From an uncultured Porphyromonadaceae bacterium (GTDB lineage: Bacteria > Bacteroidota > Bacteroidia > Bacteroidales > Muribaculaceae): a stretch of DNA of 8,817 nt. Under the pieces are notes generated by a model. It was not told where the DNA came from. It worked only from the letters and a program-made list of their open reading frames with translations, and made no database searches. Positions 7,355 through 8,817 of the stretch are shown piece after piece. A program made the position numbers and the translations under genes. The stretch is from NCBI GenBank assembly GCA_900551515.1, contig URWH01000074.1, positions 1-8,817 of the forward strand. The letters run 5' to 3'. The stretch's first letter is position 1; each line of letters begins with the position of its first letter.

Positions 7355-7415
7355 CAGTGCAAAAAGCAATGACGGCGTGCTGCGAAGGCAGCAAATTTGT
7401 CGGAGCAAAAAGCAA

Positions 7416-7488
7416 GGCGATTTAGTGTAGTGGCCTAGCACGCCACCCTCTCACGGTGGAGACCTGGGTTCGATTCCCAGATTCGCTA
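7416..7488 (+). tRNA. tRNA-Glu(CTC)
   Basis: The cloverleaf can be folded by hand. The acceptor 5' strand is 7416-7422 (GGCGATT), then T8 and A9, and a D arm from 7425 with GTG/CAC stem and a TAGTGGCCTAG loop. The anticodon stem is CCACC/GGTGG (7443-7447, 7455-7459) around loop CTCTCAC, with anticodon CTC at 7450-7452, which reads GAG. A 4-nt variable loop is followed by the T arm CTGGG/CCCAG with TTCGATT. The acceptor 3' strand is ATTCGCT (7481-7487) and the discriminator is A7488. CCA is not encoded (ACA follows the acceptor stem). The D arm and anticodon loop resemble bacterial tRNA-Glu. The acceptor stem is imperfect: pair 1-72 is G-U and pair 6-67 is U-U. Confidence 0.9.
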
Positions 7489-7498
7489 CAATCGCAGA

Positions 7499-7524
7499 AA
7501 GAGGCTTGAAAAAGCCTCTTTTTT
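7499..7524 (+). terminator. Intrinsic terminator of the tRNA-Glu gene
   Basis: A perfect 9-bp stem, AAGAGGCTT (7499-7507) with AAGCCTCTT (7512-7520), closes a GAAA tetraloop and is followed by T to 7524, making six T in a row with the stem end. It starts 11 bp after the tRNA discriminator base. Confidence 0.92.
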
Positions 7525-7542
7525 GTTATTGCATTCCCTACT

Positions 7543-7803
7543 CTACATCTTGCTCAGAACATTCTCAACTTTCTGATAAACAATCGGATATTTGCGTGGC
7601 GAAATACTCTGGGCAGTCGCAAAAGACCGCTTTGCATAGGACGGCTCGCCCATTTCATCCGGCGTTTTCTCAACCGCTTGGAAAGCAATGGCTGGGCGGA
7701 GGCAGAAGGCTATCATGGCCGGACTTACAGGTTGCTCGTTTGGAGAATTGCGGAATGTGGGCGAGATGACAGGACTTTCCAGGAGCCGTTGATGAAGAGA
7801 TGC
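7543..7803 (-). pseudogene. Possible remnant of a minus-strand gene (C-terminal end)
   Basis: The 7525-7864 stretch holds no confident gene. On the minus strand one frame stays open from inside the alkD gene to a TAG at 7543-7545. The part outside alkD (roughly 85 codons) has ordinary-looking composition, with acidic and basic residues mixed, for example EKTPDEMGEP, and ends KYPIVYQKVENVLSKM. Its upstream half is only the antisense of alkD, so any real gene has lost its start or been overwritten. A gene ending here would converge with the tRNA unit. I do not recognise the family. It could equally be a chance open frame, and the plus strand also has an open frame across the same bases without a start codon. 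Confidence 0.2.
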
Positions 7804-7864
7804 GGAACTCAATGATAATAATGGACAAGTGATAACGAAATTATTGACAACTGATAATATAGTG

Positions 7865-8620
7865 ATGGACACGGCAGCTGAAATTATTGAGACTATGATG
7901 GCGATGCGCGATGACAGGCAAGCGCAACATCTGATGCGGTTTTTTAAGACAAGAAAGGGAGAGTATGGCGAAGGTGACATTTCCCTCGGCCTTAAAGTGC
8001 CACAAACACGACTGATTGTCAAAGAGATGCGTGCAGATATGCCACTGAAGGAAGTCAAAACGTTGCTTTACAGTGAATGGCATGAGGTGAGGCTCGCAGG
8101 ATTCCTGCTCCTTGTCAAGGCCATGAAAGCGGCTACCCCCAAAAAGAATACCGATGCAATGGAAAACGCTCTGCGGCGAGATGAGATAGTCGCGTTTTTC
8201 CTCAGTCATGCCAAGCAGGCAAACAACTGGGATCTTGTGGACCTAAGTTGCCCGAAAGTACTGGGAGAATGGATGCTGCATCCTTCAGCCGAAGGCGCCC
8301 TGCCCGACCGCGGCCTCCTCGACACACTCGCCTCCAGCAACAATCTGTGGGAACAGCGAATAAGCATTGTCAGCACGCTGCAACTGATAAGACATCAACA
8401 ATATGATGATGCACTGCGCATTGCGACCAAACTACTTGACCATCAACACGATCTAATCCATAAAGCAACGGGATGGATGCTTCGCGAAATAGGCAAACGG
8501 GATATACAAACGCTCGTGGATTTTCTCGAAAAGAATCATAGCCGCATGGCACGAACCGCGCTACGATACGCCATCGAGAAGATGGATTATGCCGACCGCC
8601 AATATTGGCTTCGCCGATAA
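7865..8620 (+). CDS. alkD: AlkD-family DNA alkylation repair enzyme (HEAT-like DNA glycosylase)
   Basis: AlkD proteins are built of HEAT-like helical repeats and excise positively charged alkylated bases such as 3- and 7-methylpurines, starting base excision repair. From the ATG at 7865 the product has 251 residues, close to the roughly 235-250 usual for the family. The residues that matter in Bacillus cereus AlkD have clear counterparts: Trp122 and Asp126 in NNWDLVD (W109 and D113), Arg165 in LWEQR (R148) and Trp204 in TGWMLRE (W187). The frame can be extended 12 codons to a GTG at 7829. I prefer the ATG because the extension (ITKLLTTDNIV) comes from an AT-rich leader with several stops in the other frames. 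No clear promoter or ribosome binding site is visible. The gene stands alone between the tRNA unit and a convergent minus-strand frame. It is complete. Confidence 0.9.
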   Translation: MDTAAEIIETMMAMRDDRQAQHLMRFFKTRKGEYGEGDISLGLKVPQTRLIVKEMRADMPLKEVKTLLYSEWHEVRLAGFLLLVKAMKAATPKKNTDAMENALRRDEIVAFFLSHAKQANNWDLVDLSCPKVLGEWMLHPSAEGALPDRGLLDTLASSNNLWEQRISIVSTLQLIRHQQYDDALRIATKLLDHQHDLIHKATGWMLREIGKRDIQTLVDFLEKNHSRMARTALRYAIEKMDYADRQYWLRR

Positions 8621-8621
8621 T

Positions 8622-8630
8622 CCCCCCCCC
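8622..8630. repeat. Run of nine C after alkD
   Basis: Nine consecutive C begin two bases after the alkD stop, followed by CCCTACACT-like repeats (8628-8636 and again near 8650). The run lies in the intergenic space between the convergent ends of alkD and the frame at the right edge. Such runs are prone to length change, but none of it is coding here. Confidence 0.9.
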
Positions 8631-8716
8631 TACACTATAACGCCCCTTCCCTACACTCCTTCGAAAAAGAAACCAGCTAAGAGCTTGTTTAATAATAAAT
8701 GTTACCGTCAGTGCGG

Positions 8717-8817
8717 TCAGTCGTCGAGCAGATTTTTGCTTGTGATGAAGGAGTTATGCGGTGCATAACGACCGAAGAGCAGGCGGAAATATGTCGACGA
8801 ATGGCCGTAGTGATGGT
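8717..8817 (-). CDS. Partial CDS, C-terminal end of an unidentified minus-strand protein
   Basis: Reading the minus strand from the window edge, one frame gives 32 residues from 8815 to a TGA at 8717-8719. The other two frames are less protein-like, and one of them stops early. The peptide includes YGHSSTYFRLLFGRYAPHN and ends ITSKNLLDD, with an aromatic and basic mix that looks like real protein. I cannot assign a family from so little. The gene would converge on alkD, leaving about 96 bp between the two stop codons (8621-8716). That space holds the C run and no clear terminator. Confidence 0.4.
   Translation of the reverse strand, partial: HHYGHSSTYFRLLFGRYAPHNSFITSKNLLDD

Noticed and set aside
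6916..7415. CRISPR array or mobile-element ends
   Set aside because: The repeats are short, contiguous and without unique spacers. No inverted terminal repeats, transposase or cas genes are present.
7091..7441. Minus-strand frame of 116 codons
   Set aside because: It overlaps the tRNA promoter and the 5' part of the tRNA gene, and its proline-rich product is a translation of the G-rich repeats.
7506..7769. Plus-strand frame of 87 codons after the tRNA
   Set aside because: It begins inside the loop and 3' stem of the tRNA terminator and has odd composition with many Cys, Ser and Trp. There is no support for expression.
7844..7860. TTGACA followed by ATAATAT before alkD, resembling a sigma-70 promoter
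   Set aside because: The boxes are only about 5 bp apart, far from the 17 bp needed, and Bacteroidota do not use that consensus.
8671..8686. AGCTAAGAGCT hairpin as terminator of alkD
   Set aside because: The stem is only 4 bp and is followed by a poor T tract.

Overview
The window looks like a chromosomal segment of a Bacteroidota bacterium, most likely order Bacteroidales. The signs are two near-perfect Bacteroidota-type promoters (TTTG, 20 bp, TAnnTTTG), no clear Shine-Dalgarno sequences before the genes, a diverged second elongation factor G of the Bacteroides EF-G2 kind, and a men gene block in the order D-B-C-E. Base composition is moderate (roughly half GC by eye) and richer in GC in the men genes. 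I cannot name a genus.

Layout. 13-2169 (+) encodes the EF-G paralogue, closed by a strong intrinsic terminator at 2207-2236. A new promoter at 2282-2313 starts the menaquinone operon: menD (2334-4051, interrupted by a one-base frameshift near 3410), menB (4064-4882), menC (4898-5959) and menE (5947-6915). The genes are 12 bp, 15 bp and -13 bp apart, so they are surely co-transcribed. They carry isochorismate through SEPHCHC (MenD) to o-succinylbenzoate (MenC), OSB-CoA (MenE) and DHNA-CoA (MenB). The MenH step between MenD and MenC, and menF, menA and the DHNA-CoA thioesterase, are not encoded here.

6916-7322 has no convincing gene but holds two different degenerate tandem repeats: ten 9-bp units (6988-7077) and three 22-bp units (7200-7265). 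A complete tRNA transcription unit follows: promoter 7323-7354, leader, tRNA-Glu(CTC) 7416-7488 and terminator 7499-7524. 7525-7864 has no confident gene, but a minus-strand open frame there might be the tail of a decayed gene. 7865-8620 (+) encodes an AlkD-family DNA glycosylase with its key residues intact. It is followed by a run of nine C and, at the right edge, the probable C-terminal end of an unidentified minus-strand gene (8717-8817).

No previously undescribed multi-gene system is evident. The observations most worth following are the menD frameshift inside an otherwise intact operon, the altered GTPase motifs of the EF-G paralogue, the two intergenic repeat arrays, and the mismatched acceptor stem of the tRNA.
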